Part shown: in pieces, positions 38,733 through 48,023 of the stretch | Numbering within the stretch: position 1 is the first letter of the stretch | Layout of the letters: each line of letters starts with the position of its first letter | Source of the DNA: an uncultured Bacteroidota bacterium | Lineage (GTDB): Bacteria; Bacteroidota; Bacteroidia; Flavobacteriales; Flavobacteriaceae | Assembly (NCBI GenBank): GCA_902560045.1 | Contig: CACEKJ010000007.1 | Location: 1-58,851, forward strand | Length of the DNA: 58,851 bases | Reading direction: 5' to 3' | The notes under the pieces: model-generated | Database searches by the model: none | What the model saw: only the letters and a program-made list of their open reading frames with translations | Told to the model about the DNA's origin: nothing | Position numbers and translations under genes: made by a program

Positions 38733-40559
38733 TTAAATGGATTGCATTTTAACCAAATTACTGTAAACACCGTCTTTTTTCATTAATTCTTTGTGTTTTC
38801 CAGATTCGATAATTTGTCCTTTATCAAGTACAATGATTTTTTCTGAGTTTTGGATGGTTGATAACCTATGTGCTATAACAATAGATGTTTTATCTTTCAT
38901 TAGATTGTCTAAAGCAGTTTGTACAAGTTTTTCACTTTCGCTGTCTAGCGCTGAAGTAGCTTCATCAAGAACCAAAATTGGAGGATTTTTTAAGACAGCT
39001 CTAGCAATACTTAATCTTTGTTTTTGACCTCCTGAGAGCTTATTCCCAGAATCTCCAATATTTGTATCAATTTTTTTTGGCAATTTTTTGACAAATTCCC
39101 ATGCATTTGCAACTTTTAAACAATTTATGATTTCATCGTTTGTTGCATCCTCTTTCGCAATCAACAAATTATTTTTTATAGTATCATTAAAAAGTATTGA
39201 ATCTTGTGTTACTAAACCAATCATTTTTCTCAAAGATTCTTTTTTTAGATTTTTTATATCTGTATTGTCAAAACATATTTCCCCTTTCTGTGTATCATAA
39301 AATCTACATATAAGGTTAGCCAATGTTGATTTTCCACTTCCAGATTGTCCAACCAGTGCTACACTACTTCCTTTGGGTATTGTCAGGTTTAAATTGTTAA
39401 TTACAACATCATTTTCATATGAAAATGACATATTTTTAATCTCAATATTGTGATCAAATGAATTAATTTCAATAGCATTTTTATTTTCTGATATGATTGT
39501 GTCGTTATCTATAACATCAAATATTCTTTCTGCTGCTGCAGTTGCTTTTTTTACTTTATAGGTAGCTCTACTTAACGATTTTGCTGGAGTTAGAATATTG
39601 TAGGCTAATCCAAGATAAACAATAAATGCACTAGCATCTAGTGAGTTTTCTTTTAAAACCATCATTCCTCCAACCCACAGTACTCCAGCAATAGCAGTGA
39701 TTCCTAAAAATTCACTCAAGGGGCTGGCTAGGTTCTTTCTGTTTAAAACGCTATTAGAAAATTTATAAAAACGAATCGTTGAGTTCGTAAACTTTTTTTG
39801 AAACTTTTCTTCAGCGTTGAATATTTTTAAAATCTTCATTCCAGATAAAGTTTCATCAACAAGAGATATAAATTGGCCTTGTTCTTTTTGAACCTTTAAT
39901 GATTTTCTTCTTAGTGATTTACCCACTAGTGAAATAACAAATCCACAGATAGGGATAAAAACAATTACAAATATGCTAAGTTTTGGACTTATCAAAAACA
40001 TTGATAATAAGGTGAATAAAACCATCAATGGATCTTTTACAATCAATTCAAAAATTGATAAAAAAGAGTGATCTAACTCTTGCACGTCTGATGATATTCT
40101 GGCCACTATATCACCTCTTTTTTTCTCTGAATAATATGAAAGTGATAATTTAATAATGCTCTTGTAAATATCGTTTCTAATATTTTTAACAACTCCATTT
40201 CTTAAATATGTAATAAAGAACATTGACATATAATTAAAGATGTTCTTTAACAAAAATGTAATTACAATAAGACCAACCATAAAAATTAAAACATCGTTAT
40301 TTCCATCTACTTTTTTTAAGGTTACAAAATAGTTTAGATAATTTTCAGAATAATTTGCTAAGTCTGAAATTCCAGACCATACAGGAGGAGATGTTAATTG
40401 CTCCGTCTGATTAAATAATACCTTAAGCATTGGAAACAGTGAGATCATTGATAATGTCCCAAAAAATGCATAAAAAACATTTGAAAATATATTTAAGACA
40501 AAATATTTTCTAAAAATCCATGCGTAGGAAAAAATTCTATTGAAGTAATTTTTTTTCAT
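38733..40559 (-). CDS. ABC exporter, MsbA-type (membrane and ATPase fused)
   Basis: 608 residues. About six transmembrane helices in the first 330 residues, then the ATPase: Walker A ALVGQSGSGKSTLANL, Q-loop LVTQDSILFNDTI, signature NKLSGGQKQRLSIARAVL, Walker B PILVLDEATSALDSES and switch IVIAHRLSTIQNS. The half-transporter layout resembles MsbA, lipid A flippase; a drug or lipid export role is equally open. It overlaps the phosphohexomutase gene by four bases. Confidence 0.9.
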   Translation of the reverse strand: MKKNYFNRIFSYAWIFRKYFVLNIFSNVFYAFFGTLSMISLFPMLKVLFNQTEQLTSPPVWSGISDLANYSENYLNYFVTLKKVDGNNDVLIFMVGLIVITFLLKNIFNYMSMFFITYLRNGVVKNIRNDIYKSIIKLSLSYYSEKKRGDIVARISSDVQELDHSFLSIFELIVKDPLMVLFTLLSMFLISPKLSIFVIVFIPICGFVISLVGKSLRRKSLKVQKEQGQFISLVDETLSGMKILKIFNAEEKFQKKFTNSTIRFYKFSNSVLNRKNLASPLSEFLGITAIAGVLWVGGMMVLKENSLDASAFIVYLGLAYNILTPAKSLSRATYKVKKATAAAERIFDVIDNDTIISENKNAIEINSFDHNIEIKNMSFSYENDVVINNLNLTIPKGSSVALVGQSGSGKSTLANLICRFYDTQKGEICFDNTDIKNLKKESLRKMIGLVTQDSILFNDTIKNNLLIAKEDATNDEIINCLKVANAWEFVKKLPKKIDTNIGDSGNKLSGGQKQRLSIARAVLKNPPILVLDEATSALDSESEKLVQTALDNLMKDKTSIVIAHRLSTIQNSEKIIVLDKGQIIESGKHKELMKKDGVYSNLVKMQSI

Positions 40560-42266
40560 AAATTGATTTTAGAAACGATCTCGTTTAATTTTGCATCTAA
40601 CATCAAATTTACCTCTTTAAATTCACTAATGGTTTGAATTTTAGAATTTACGCTTATATACATTTTTATTTTTGGTTCAGTTCCACTAGGTCTAAGAATT
40701 AATTTGTATCCGTCAATTGATTCAAATTCAATAACATTTGATTTGGGCAATTCAATTGTTTCGGTTTTTTGCGTAAGAATATTTTTTTTGATTGATTTTT
40801 GATAATCACAAACGTATTTCACCTTTGATTCACCGATAAAATTAAGAGGGGTTTTCCGGAAATGTTCTATTATATCATTAATTTCCTTTTGACCTTTTTG
40901 ACCTTCCTTTACAATTGAAATAAGCTTTTCTTTATAAAATCCATATTTGATATAAAGTTTAATGAGTTGATGAAAAACAGATGTATTATTTTGTTTGTAA
41001 AAAGACATCATCTCATATGCTAATAGGCTTGCAGTAATTGCATCTTTATCTCTAACCTCATCGCCAATCATTAGTCCATAACTTTCTTCTCCACCAGCAA
41101 TAAATTTTTGGTTTGGGAAATCTTCTATCATTTTAGCTATCCACTTAAATCCAGTTAAACTTAATTTGCAATCTACATTATAGTTTAGAGCAATTTTTTT
41201 TTATCATTGGGGTTGAAACGATTGTTGATGCAATAAAATAGTCTTTATTTAATTCTTCGTTGTTTGACTTTAATTTTAGTAAATAATCAAAAACAACAAT
41301 CATTAATTGATTTCCGTTAATCAATACCAGATTATTGTCTAAATCTCTTACAGCTACACCAAGTCTATCAGCATCTGGGTCCGTTCCTATAACCATCTCA
41401 GCATTTTCTAAATTTGCTAGTTTTAATGCCAAATCCATTGATTCAATTTCTTCAGGGTTTGGAGATTTAACTGTACTAAAATTACCGTCTGGTGACATTT
41501 GGGATTTTTCAAATTTTGCATTTAAGTAACCAGCCTTTTTTAGTAGTCTAGGCATAATTACTGATGAAGTTCCGTGTAGTGCAGTGAAAACGATTTTATT
41601 TTCTTTCCTTGAAATGATTTCTTTATTTAATCCAGTTGAAAGACAAAGATTAATGAATTCATTATCAAATTCTTGTTCAATGATCTCAATTAATGAATTA
41701 TTAGCGTTAAATTTTACATCTTCAAATTGTATCTTTTCAATCTCACTTATTAATTTTTTATCAATAGGAGGAACAATTTGACCTCCATCACTCCAGTAAA
41801 CCTTGTAGCCATTATATTTTGGTGGATTGTGAGAGGCGGTTAGTACAATACCACATGTACAATTAAGTTTTCTGACTGCATATGATAACTCAGGTGTTGG
41901 TCTTAACGATGAAAATAAATATACCTTAATTCCATTTGCTGAGAATACGTCTGCAACAATCTTCGCTAGTATGTCACTGTTTTTTCTACAATCAAATGCG
42001 ATTACAACTTTTTTTGAAATATTTTGTTGATTATTAATGAAATTTGATATTCCCTGGGTATTTTTTCCGATTGTATATTTATTAATACGATTGGTTCCTA
42101 TACCCATTATTCCTCTCATACCTCCGGTGCCAAACTCCAAATTTTTATAGAAAGATTCGTGAAGTTCAGAATGATTTTTTTTAAGAATATTTAATTCTTG
42201 GATCGTCTTATTATCAAACGGTTTCTTTCCCCAATTATTTATATTTTTTAGTATTTCTTCAGTCAT
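40556..42266 (-). pseudogene. Phosphoglucomutase/phosphomannomutase with a frameshift in an A9 run
   Basis: Alpha-D-phosphohexomutase. The N-terminal part (42266 down to about 41203) contains GMRGIMGIGTNR, phosphoserine loop LTASHNPPKYNGYKVYW and metal loop GTDPDADRLGVA, and ends in KKNCSKL. The C-terminal part (reopening at 41131) has GGEESYGLMIGDEVRDKDAI and phosphate-binding RPSGTEPKIKMYI. On the coding strand a run of nine A (T9 at 41194-41202 on the plus strand) makes the shift; with eight A the protein is continuous through PMIKKIALNYNVDC and reaches 569 residues, the normal length. It could be a sequencing error, a real mutation, or be rescued by slippage of RNA polymerase on the A run. 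Confidence 0.9.
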
Positions 42267-42328
42267 AAAATAAGCAGGTAAATTTATGATTTAAGTTTTT
42301 TTAAAGATGAATTAATCTGTTAAAGTAA

Positions 42329-43276
42329 TCACAAATTTAATTTTTTGGAAATTTTATATTGCGGTTTTTTATTGCTGTTTCGTAACATTAATTCCCCGAT
42401 GAATCCCATTGAAAAAAATTGACTTCCTATAATCATTGTAACCAGGCTAATATAAAATTCAGGTCTTTCTGTTATTAATTTGCCCAAGGGATTTACAAAT
42501 AATTTATCATACCCAAGAAAAATTGCGAATAATAAACCTGTAGTTAACATTAAAAGCCCTAATGATCCAAAAAGATGCATTGGTCTTTTGCCAAAACTAG
42601 AAATAAACCAAATTGTTAAAAGATCTAAAAATCCATGAAGAAATCTACTGGCTCCAAATTTAGTTCTTCCGTATTTTCGGGGCCTATGATTAACAATTTT
42701 TTGACCAATTTTTTTAAAACCCTCATTTTTAGCCAAGATAGGGATGTATCTGTGCATTTCTCCATATACATTTATTGATTTTATCACATCTCTTTTGAAA
42801 GCTTTTAATCCACAATTAAAGTCATTTAGTTTGATTCCTGACGTTAATCTTGCAGCAAAATTGAAAATTTTGGAGGGAATATTTTTTGATAATACCGAAT
42901 CGAATCTTTTTTTCTTCCATCCTGAAACCAAATCATAATTATCATTTGTAATCATATTATACATTTCAGGAATTTCTTTTGGGTCATCTTGAAGATCCGC
43001 ATCCATTGTAAATACTACTTCTCCTTGACATTTCAAAAACCCGGCATGAAGCGCTTGAGATTTACCATAATTTCTTAGAAATCGTATTCCTTTAATGTTC
43101 TTTTTATCAATTGATAGGTTTTGTATTAATTCCCAAGAACCGTCTGTACTTCCATCATCAATTAGAATAATCTCATTAGTAAAGCTATATGCTTTCATAA
43201 CCTCATCAATAGAGTTTATTAACTCTAAAAGAGATTCTTTTTCATTTAAAAGCGGTATTATGACAGAAATATTCAC
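42329..43276 (-). CDS. GT2-family glycosyltransferase (dolichyl-phosphate-mannose synthase-like)
   Basis: 315 residues from a GTG start. The GT-A domain shows ISVIIPLLNEKESLLELI, ILIDDGSTDGSWELI and FTMDADLQDDPKEIP (the DxD-like metal site), then two C-terminal transmembrane helices (about 235-255 and 275-300). Such enzymes move sugars to undecaprenyl phosphate or related lipid carriers. Which sugar is unknown. Followed upstream by the DUF4199 gene. Confidence 0.88.
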   Translation of the reverse strand: MNISVIIPLLNEKESLLELINSIDEVMKAYSFTNEIILIDDGSTDGSWELIQNLSIDKKNIKGIRFLRNYGKSQALHAGFLKCQGEVVFTMDADLQDDPKEIPEMYNMITNDNYDLVSGWKKKRFDSVLSKNIPSKIFNFAARLTSGIKLNDFNCGLKAFKRDVIKSINVYGEMHRYIPILAKNEGFKKIGQKIVNHRPRKYGRTKFGASRFLHGFLDLLTIWFISSFGKRPMHLFGSLGLLMLTTGLLFAIFLGYDKLFVNPLGKLITERPEFYISLVTMIIGSQFFSMGFIGELMLRNSNKKPQYKISKKLNL

Positions 43277-43282
43277 TAATGT

Positions 43283-43798
43283 TTATGATTTTTTCATGAC
43301 AACGGCTACCAAGAGTCCAAAAATTGCATTTCTTAATAGAGCATTAGCATAATTTTGAAAAATTGCCATGTAAGAGAATGAATGATTATTTTGCATTTCG
43401 TTCATTGCTTCACTTATCATTTCAGAAGTAGCCCCGAAATTTTCCATCATTACTTTTGAACTTACCATTATTTCTTCATGAATTATGTCTGCAGCAGCAG
43501 GATCAATAATTTTAAAAATTACAATGTTTCCGAAAGTAACAATTAAATAGCCAATAGCAATACATAAAAAATAAGCAGTAAACGCCTCTTTAAAAGAAAT
43601 TATATCATTCTGTAATTTTCTTGCACTAAAAACAGAGTATATACTAAAACCTAGTGCTGGTATCATGTAGGCCAGAATCACAGAAAAATTTGTGAATAAT
43701 TTTATATCTATAATGTAAATTATTGTTGTTATTACGAATAAAAGAGTTCCTAGTTTTACACCAAGATCAATAGAATTTTTTTTGAGGGTAGTATCCAT
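43283..43798 (-). CDS. DUF4199 membrane protein
   Basis: 171 residues from the ATG at 43798; an upstream in-frame GTG (43858) adds an unlikely segment. Four transmembrane helices: about 13-30, 37-55, 71-95 and 145-165. The KLGTLLFVITTIIYIID and SFKEAFTAYFLCIAIGYL regions match DUF4199, a Bacteroidota family of unknown role. Its stop is seven bases ahead of the glycosyltransferase start, suggesting co-expression. Confidence 0.8.
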   Translation of the reverse strand: MDTTLKKNSIDLGVKLGTLLFVITTIIYIIDIKLFTNFSVILAYMIPALGFSIYSVFSARKLQNDIISFKEAFTAYFLCIAIGYLIVTFGNIVIFKIIDPAAADIIHEEIMVSSKVMMENFGATSEMISEAMNEMQNNHSFSYMAIFQNYANALLRNAIFGLLVAVVMKKS

Positions 43799-43867
43799 AT
43801 TTTCATAATTTGCTTCAAATATACAAAAAGGATATTCCAAAAAAATTAAATAAAACACTTACAAAAA

Positions 43868-43897
43868 TTGTTTAATGTTAAAAAATCAATAAATTTG
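43868..43897 (+). promoter_or_regulatory. Bacteroidota-type promoter for the L31 gene
   Basis: TTG at 43868-43870, a 19-base spacer and TAAATTTG at 43890-43897, an excellent match to TTG(N19)TAnnTTTG. The next ATG is 18 bases after the -7 element, giving a very short leader. Confidence 0.75.
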
Positions 43898-43915
43898 CAC
43901 CTCAAAATCAGTAAA

Positions 43916-44170
43916 ATGAAAAAAGGTATACACCCTGAAAACTATAGACTTGTCGCATTCAAAGACATGTCTAATAATGATATATTTTTAGCCAAATCAA
44001 CAGCTCAAACAAGTGAAACTGTTTCTGTTGATGGAGTAGATTATCCACTTGTAAAGCTTGAGATCTCTAGAACATCTCATCCTTATTATACCGGTAAAGC
44101 TAAACTTGTTGATACCGCTGGTAGAATTGACAAATTCAAAACCAAATACGCGAAATTCAATAAAAAATAA
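43916..44170 (+). CDS. rpmE2: 50S ribosomal protein L31 type B
   Basis: 84 residues from the ATG at 43916; the longer open frame to 43868 would start inside the promoter. KKGIHPENYRLVAFKDMSNN and SSxT-type C-terminal HPYYTGKAKLVDTAGRIDKF are L31 type B features (bL31B): no zinc-binding cysteines, so it does not need zinc. It is a single-gene unit with its own promoter and terminator. Confidence 0.93.
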   Translation: MKKGIHPENYRLVAFKDMSNNDIFLAKSTAQTSETVSVDGVDYPLVKLEISRTSHPYYTGKAKLVDTAGRIDKFKTKYAKFNKK

Positions 44171-44195
44171 AAATCAGTTTTTTTAAAAATCTTTG

Positions 44196-44229
44196 AGCCT
44201 CTTATATAAAATTAAGAGGCTTTTTTTTA
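44196..44229 (+). terminator. Rho-independent terminator after rpmE2
   Basis: Stem AGCCTCTTA (44196-44204) pairs perfectly with TAAGAGGCT (44213-44221) around an 8-base loop and runs into eight T residues (44221-44228). It ends the rpmE2 transcript before the acetyltransferase gene. Confidence 0.85.
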
Positions 44230-44259
44230 TACATTTAACCAAAATTAATTATTCAAAAC

Positions 44260-44682
44260 ATGGCTGAAATAGATTTTAGAGCTGTTAAAAGATCTGATTT
44301 AAAAGAAGTAATAGTATTATTAAATCAACTCAAGGAAATAGATGTTTCAAAAATTAATTTAAATAAAGCGTGGAGTGATTTTATATCAAACTCAAGTTCT
44401 AATTCTATTGTTGGTATTTATAATAATAAAGTTGTTGCATACGGTAGCCTGGTTGTTGAAAATAAAATCAGAGGAGAGGTTGCTGGTCATATCGAAGATA
44501 TTGTAGTTGACAGCAATGTAAGAGGAAAAATGATTGGAGTTGCTTTAATTAAGGAACTGATAAAAATAGGGAAAATTAAGGGGTGTTACAGAATAACATT
44601 ATTTTGTAAAGAAACATTAGTTAAATTTTACTCTAGAAACGGATTTGAGGTTAATAACGTTGTAATGAAAAAGTATCTTTAG
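44260..44682 (+). CDS. GNAT acetyltransferase resembling eukaryotic glucosamine-6-phosphate acetyltransferase (GNA1)
   Basis: 140 residues. The second half reads GHIEDIVVDSNVRGKMIGVA, GCYRITLFCKE and FYSRNGFEV, strikingly like the GNA1 signature (GHIEDxxV, RGKGxG, GCYKxxLxC, FYxKxGF) that binds acetyl-CoA and glucosamine 6-phosphate. If it has that activity it would make N-acetylglucosamine 6-phosphate, a step bacteria normally do on glucosamine 1-phosphate with GlmU. The similarity is from memory of the human and yeast enzymes. Flanked by the rpmE2 terminator and a four-base interlock with the next gene (TTAG). Confidence 0.75.
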   Translation: MAEIDFRAVKRSDLKEVIVLLNQLKEIDVSKINLNKAWSDFISNSSSNSIVGIYNNKVVAYGSLVVENKIRGEVAGHIEDIVVDSNVRGKMIGVALIKELIKIGKIKGCYRITLFCKETLVKFYSRNGFEVNNVVMKKYL

Positions 44683-46271
44683 TTTTTCCTAACCGATCTT
44701 AAATCTAATAAATTTGTGGGATTAATCTTCATTCCCTTCACATCCTTAGACACAAATCTTACAACTTCATCATAGAAAAGAGGTACAATTACGGAATTAG
44801 AAATCACAATAGAATCCATTTTTTTATATAAAAACTCTTTGTTAGCCTGATCATTTTCCTTTAACGATTGCTCATAGAGTTTGTCATAATTTTGATCAAA
44901 AAAATGTGTATAATTTGGTCCATTTGGTGAAAAATTCTTGCTGTAAAACAATGATAAATAATTTTCAGCATCTGGATAGTCTGCTATCCAGCTAGCTCTA
45001 AAGAAATTTAATTTTCCGTTAGCTTTTGCTTGTTTTAGTGCCGAACCAGGAATTACGTCTATAATTATTTTAATTCCAATTTTTTCTAATTCTTTCTGAA
45101 GGAATTCGCAATAGATTAAATAATTGCTTGAAGTTGTAAGTTTTATTGATGGACTTTCGTTATATTTTTTTTTGTACTCATTAACCAATTTTTTTGCCTT
45201 TAATATATTATATTCATTGTTTTTATTTCTAGAATAACCGGGTAGCCCATAAGGGATAAAACCTCCATTTGCTGCAATTCCAATACCATTCCTTAGATAT
45301 TTTATCATTTTTTCTTTCTCAAAACCAATATTTATTGCCTTCCTAATCAGCTCAGATTGTATCGTCTTATTATTAGAATCCATAAAAAATGCCAAGTATT
45401 CTGTATTCAAGAAGGGTCCTCTCATCATCTCAATTGAGCTCTTATATTCTTCTTTTAGCTCACCCTTATGATTAATCACTTCGTCTTTGTAAGAGTTATC
45501 AAGTCCAGAAATAAAATCAATTTCACCTTTAATTAACTGAAGAAATTCGCTTTGTTTTTCTGGTAAAAATGAAATTGATACTGCTTCAAGAAATGGAAGT
45601 TTTTCTCCATTTTTATTCGTTTTGTGGTATTCTGTATTTTTTCTCAAAACAAGTTTGATGTTTTCTTCCCATCTTTTAAATTTAAATGGCCCCGTTCCAA
45701 TTGGATTTGAACGAAATTTTTCACCATAAAATTCAACTACATCTTTAGGTACAACAGAACAGTATTTCATTGTAAGTATTCCTAAAAATGCATTAAATGG
45801 ATCTTTTAATTTAATTTCAAAAATGGAATCATTTACTGCACTAAAGCTCTCAACTTTATCTAAAACCCAAGCACCTGGAGCTGCTATTTTTGGATCAATC
45901 AATCTGTTAAAACTATACTCAAAATCATGTGCTGTAACTTTTCTGTTTTTTATTTTGTGATGAGGGTGAAATTTAACCGAATTATCAATAAGAAAACTAT
46001 ATAATTTTCCATCGTCTGAAATACTCCATTTTTTTGCTATTGACGGGGTTATATTCATTGCACTATCCATCTCAACCAATCCCTCAAAGATTTGGTTAAC
46101 CGCCCAAATATTAGCAATATCTTTAGCATATATGGGATCTAAAGAGTTAATGTTTTTATGTTCATTATATCTAAAGACATTATTTGTATCAACATCAGAA
46201 ACGCTACTACAACTGCAGAAAACCATTAGTACAACTAATGAGCTAAGTGTTAGGTTATATTTGATGGTCAA
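44679..46271 (-). CDS. Solute-binding lipoprotein, family 5 (oligopeptide/dipeptide type)
   Basis: 530 residues. The lipobox is VLMVFCSCSS, cysteine near 19. A family 5 extracellular solute-binding fold follows: KNINSLDPIYAKDIANIWAV, AKKWSISDDGKLYSFLID, VTAHDFEYSFNRL, GTGPFKFKRWEEN and a later RKAINIGFEKEKMIKY. It would bind oligopeptides or dipeptides for import. The permease and ATPase genes are not nearby, so it is an orphan. TTG start at 46271; no ATG lies before the lipobox except late ones. Divergent from mtaB. Confidence 0.88.
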   Translation of the reverse strand: MTIKYNLTLSSLVVLMVFCSCSSVSDVDTNNVFRYNEHKNINSLDPIYAKDIANIWAVNQIFEGLVEMDSAMNITPSIAKKWSISDDGKLYSFLIDNSVKFHPHHKIKNRKVTAHDFEYSFNRLIDPKIAAPGAWVLDKVESFSAVNDSIFEIKLKDPFNAFLGILTMKYCSVVPKDVVEFYGEKFRSNPIGTGPFKFKRWEENIKLVLRKNTEYHKTNKNGEKLPFLEAVSISFLPEKQSEFLQLIKGEIDFISGLDNSYKDEVINHKGELKEEYKSSIEMMRGPFLNTEYLAFFMDSNNKTIQSELIRKAINIGFEKEKMIKYLRNGIGIAANGGFIPYGLPGYSRNKNNEYNILKAKKLVNEYKKKYNESPSIKLTTSSNYLIYCEFLQKELEKIGIKIIIDVIPGSALKQAKANGKLNFFRASWIADYPDAENYLSLFYSKNFSPNGPNYTHFFDQNYDKLYEQSLKENDQANKEFLYKKMDSIVISNSVIVPLFYDEVVRFVSKDVKGMKINPTNLLDLRSVRKN

Positions 46272-46328
46272 AGTTTTTATTGATATTTATTTAGTCGTAA
46301 ATTTACAATCCTTTTATTATTATAAATA

Positions 46329-47693
46329 ATGACAAGCGTTAAAAAAGTTGCATTTCATACTTTAGGTTGTAAATTGAATTTTACAGAGTCTTCAACAATT
46401 GCAAGATCATTTAAAGAAAATGGCTATGAGTTAACTGATTTTTCAAACAAAGCAGACTTTTATGTGATTAATACCTGTTCAGTTACTGAAAATGCTGATA
46501 AAAAGTTTAAAAATATTTTAAACAAAGCAAAAAGAAATAACTCAAGTGCAAAAAACATTGTTATTGGTTGTTATGCACAATTAAAACCAGCCGAAATTTC
46601 TAATATTCCCGGTGTAGATTTAGTTTTAGGTGCAAATGAAAAATTTAATGTTGTTGATTATATAGAAGACTTAAAAAACAACGACAAACCATTAGTGCAT
46701 TCTTGTAATATTAATGATATTGAAACATATGAAAGCAGCTACTCGGTTGACGATAGAACTAGATCTTTCTTAAAAGTCCAAGATGGTTGTGATTATAAGT
46801 GTACTTATTGTACAATTCCTAGGGCAAGAGGTTTTTCTAGAAGTGATTCTTTAGAAAATATAAAAGATAATATTTCTAAAATTGCTTCTAAGGGTGTAAA
46901 AGAGATCATTTTAACCGGCGTCAATATTGGGGATTATGGAAAAGGGGAGTATGGGAATAAAAAACATAAGTCAACTTTTTTTGATTTGATCAAAGAACTA
47001 GATAAATCAATGGGAATTGAAAGGCTAAGAATTTCATCTGTAGAACCAAACCTTCTTAAAAATGAAATAATTGATTTTATTTCTCAAAGTAATTTATTTG
47101 TGCCACATTTTCACATTCCATTACAAAGTGGGTCAAATAAAATATTAGGATTAATGAAAAGGAGGTATCAAAAAGAACTTTACCAGCAAAAAATTGAATA
47201 CATAAACAGAAAAATAGATAATGTTTGTATTGGGGTTGACGTTATAGTCGGATTTCCAGGAGAAACCGAGCAGGATTTTCAAGAGACTTACCACTTTCTT
47301 AAAAGTCTAGAAATTTCTTATTTACATGTTTTTACCTATTCTGAAAGAGATGATACAGAGGCGGCTTTAATGTCTAATATTGTTCCTAAAAATATTAGAA
47401 ATCAAAGAAGTAGAATGCTAAGGTCATTATCAAAAAAAAAGAGTAGAGCTTTTTATAATTCACAATTAAAGAGTAAAAGAATTGTTTTGTATGAATCAGA
47501 GAATAAATATGGATACATTCACGGGTATACTGATAATTATGTAAAGGTTAGAACTCCTTGGGATCCAAAATTATCTAATAAACTTATTTATTCAAAATTG
47601 AAAAATATTGATGATGAAGGATTTATGAGGGCAGAAAAGGTTGTCCAAAATAAAAACGTTAGACAAGTATCATATTCTGATGCCCACGGGTAA
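46329..47693 (+). CDS. mtaB: tRNA t6A methylthiotransferase
   Basis: 454 residues. The N-terminal UPF0004 domain binds the second iron-sulfur cluster (LGCKLNFTES, NTCSVTENADKK, GCYAQLKPAE), followed by the radical SAM site CDYKCTYCTIPRARG (C-x3-C-x2-C) near residues 153-167 and a C-terminal TRAM domain (about 375-440). MtaB turns t6A37 of tRNA into ms2t6A37. The final 24 bases overlap the convergent small acetyltransferase gene. Confidence 0.93.
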   Translation: MTSVKKVAFHTLGCKLNFTESSTIARSFKENGYELTDFSNKADFYVINTCSVTENADKKFKNILNKAKRNNSSAKNIVIGCYAQLKPAEISNIPGVDLVLGANEKFNVVDYIEDLKNNDKPLVHSCNINDIETYESSYSVDDRTRSFLKVQDGCDYKCTYCTIPRARGFSRSDSLENIKDNISKIASKGVKEIILTGVNIGDYGKGEYGNKKHKSTFFDLIKELDKSMGIERLRISSVEPNLLKNEIIDFISQSNLFVPHFHIPLQSGSNKILGLMKRRYQKELYQQKIEYINRKIDNVCIGVDVIVGFPGETEQDFQETYHFLKSLEISYLHVFTYSERDDTEAALMSNIVPKNIRNQRSRMLRSLSKKKSRAFYNSQLKSKRIVLYESENKYGYIHGYTDNYVKVRTPWDPKLSNKLIYSKLKNIDDEGFMRAEKVVQNKNVRQVSYSDAHG

Positions 47694-47954
47694 TAGAGAT
47701 TTGTATTTTCTGTTTTTCCTTATAAATTTTGTTATTATGGCTGCAGTTGGAACTACACTTATATTTCTATCTCTGATAATTTCTAAAACTTCTGACATAA
47801 AATTTTCACAGAATGCATCCCTATTTTTCATTTCAGGAACTAGAATTTTAGTAAGGAAAATTTTTCTCTCTTGAACAGAGTACTCGATTATAGCTAAACC
47901 GCCGTTAATTTTTGTCTCAAATTGTCTTAAAAAGTTATTATCTGTTATTTCCAT
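47670..47954 (-). CDS. Small GNAT-like N-acetyltransferase (YidJ/Gcn5-related)
   Basis: 94 residues from the ATG at 47954; a TTG at 47963 is upstream in frame. The pattern ITDNNFLRQFETKINGGLAI, IEYSVQERKIFLTKILVP and NISVVPTAAIITKFIRKN is the compact GNAT-like family (single-domain, short acetyl-CoA fold). The usual glycine-rich loop is weak, so activity is uncertain. It overlaps the mtaB 3' end by 24 bases and is divergent from the hydrolase gene. Confidence 0.7.
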   Translation of the reverse strand: MEITDNNFLRQFETKINGGLAIIEYSVQERKIFLTKILVPEMKNRDAFCENFMSEVLEIIRDRNISVVPTAAIITKFIRKNRKYKSLLPVGIRI

Positions 47955-47985
47955 AATTAACAAAACTTTATTAAAAAGTTGAATG

Positions 47986-47993
47986 CAAATTTA
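47986..47993 (-). promoter_or_regulatory. Possible -7 element for the small GNAT gene
   Basis: TAAATTTG on the minus strand (47993-47986), 31 bases before the ATG at 47954. The -33 element is unclear. Confidence 0.35.
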
Positions 47994-48023
47994 ATAAATT
48001 TAAACTAAATCGATTTTTTCTAA

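Noticed and set aside
38733-43276. A capsule or surface-polysaccharide gene cluster around the ABC exporter, mutase and glycosyltransferase
   Set aside because: Only three sugar- or lipid-related genes without polymerase, flippase or sugar-nucleotide synthesis genes; housekeeping context is more likely.
47641-47874. Plus-strand open frame of about 77 codons after mtaB
   Set aside because: It overlaps the mtaB 3' end and the minus-strand GNAT-like gene, which matches a known family; a shadow frame.
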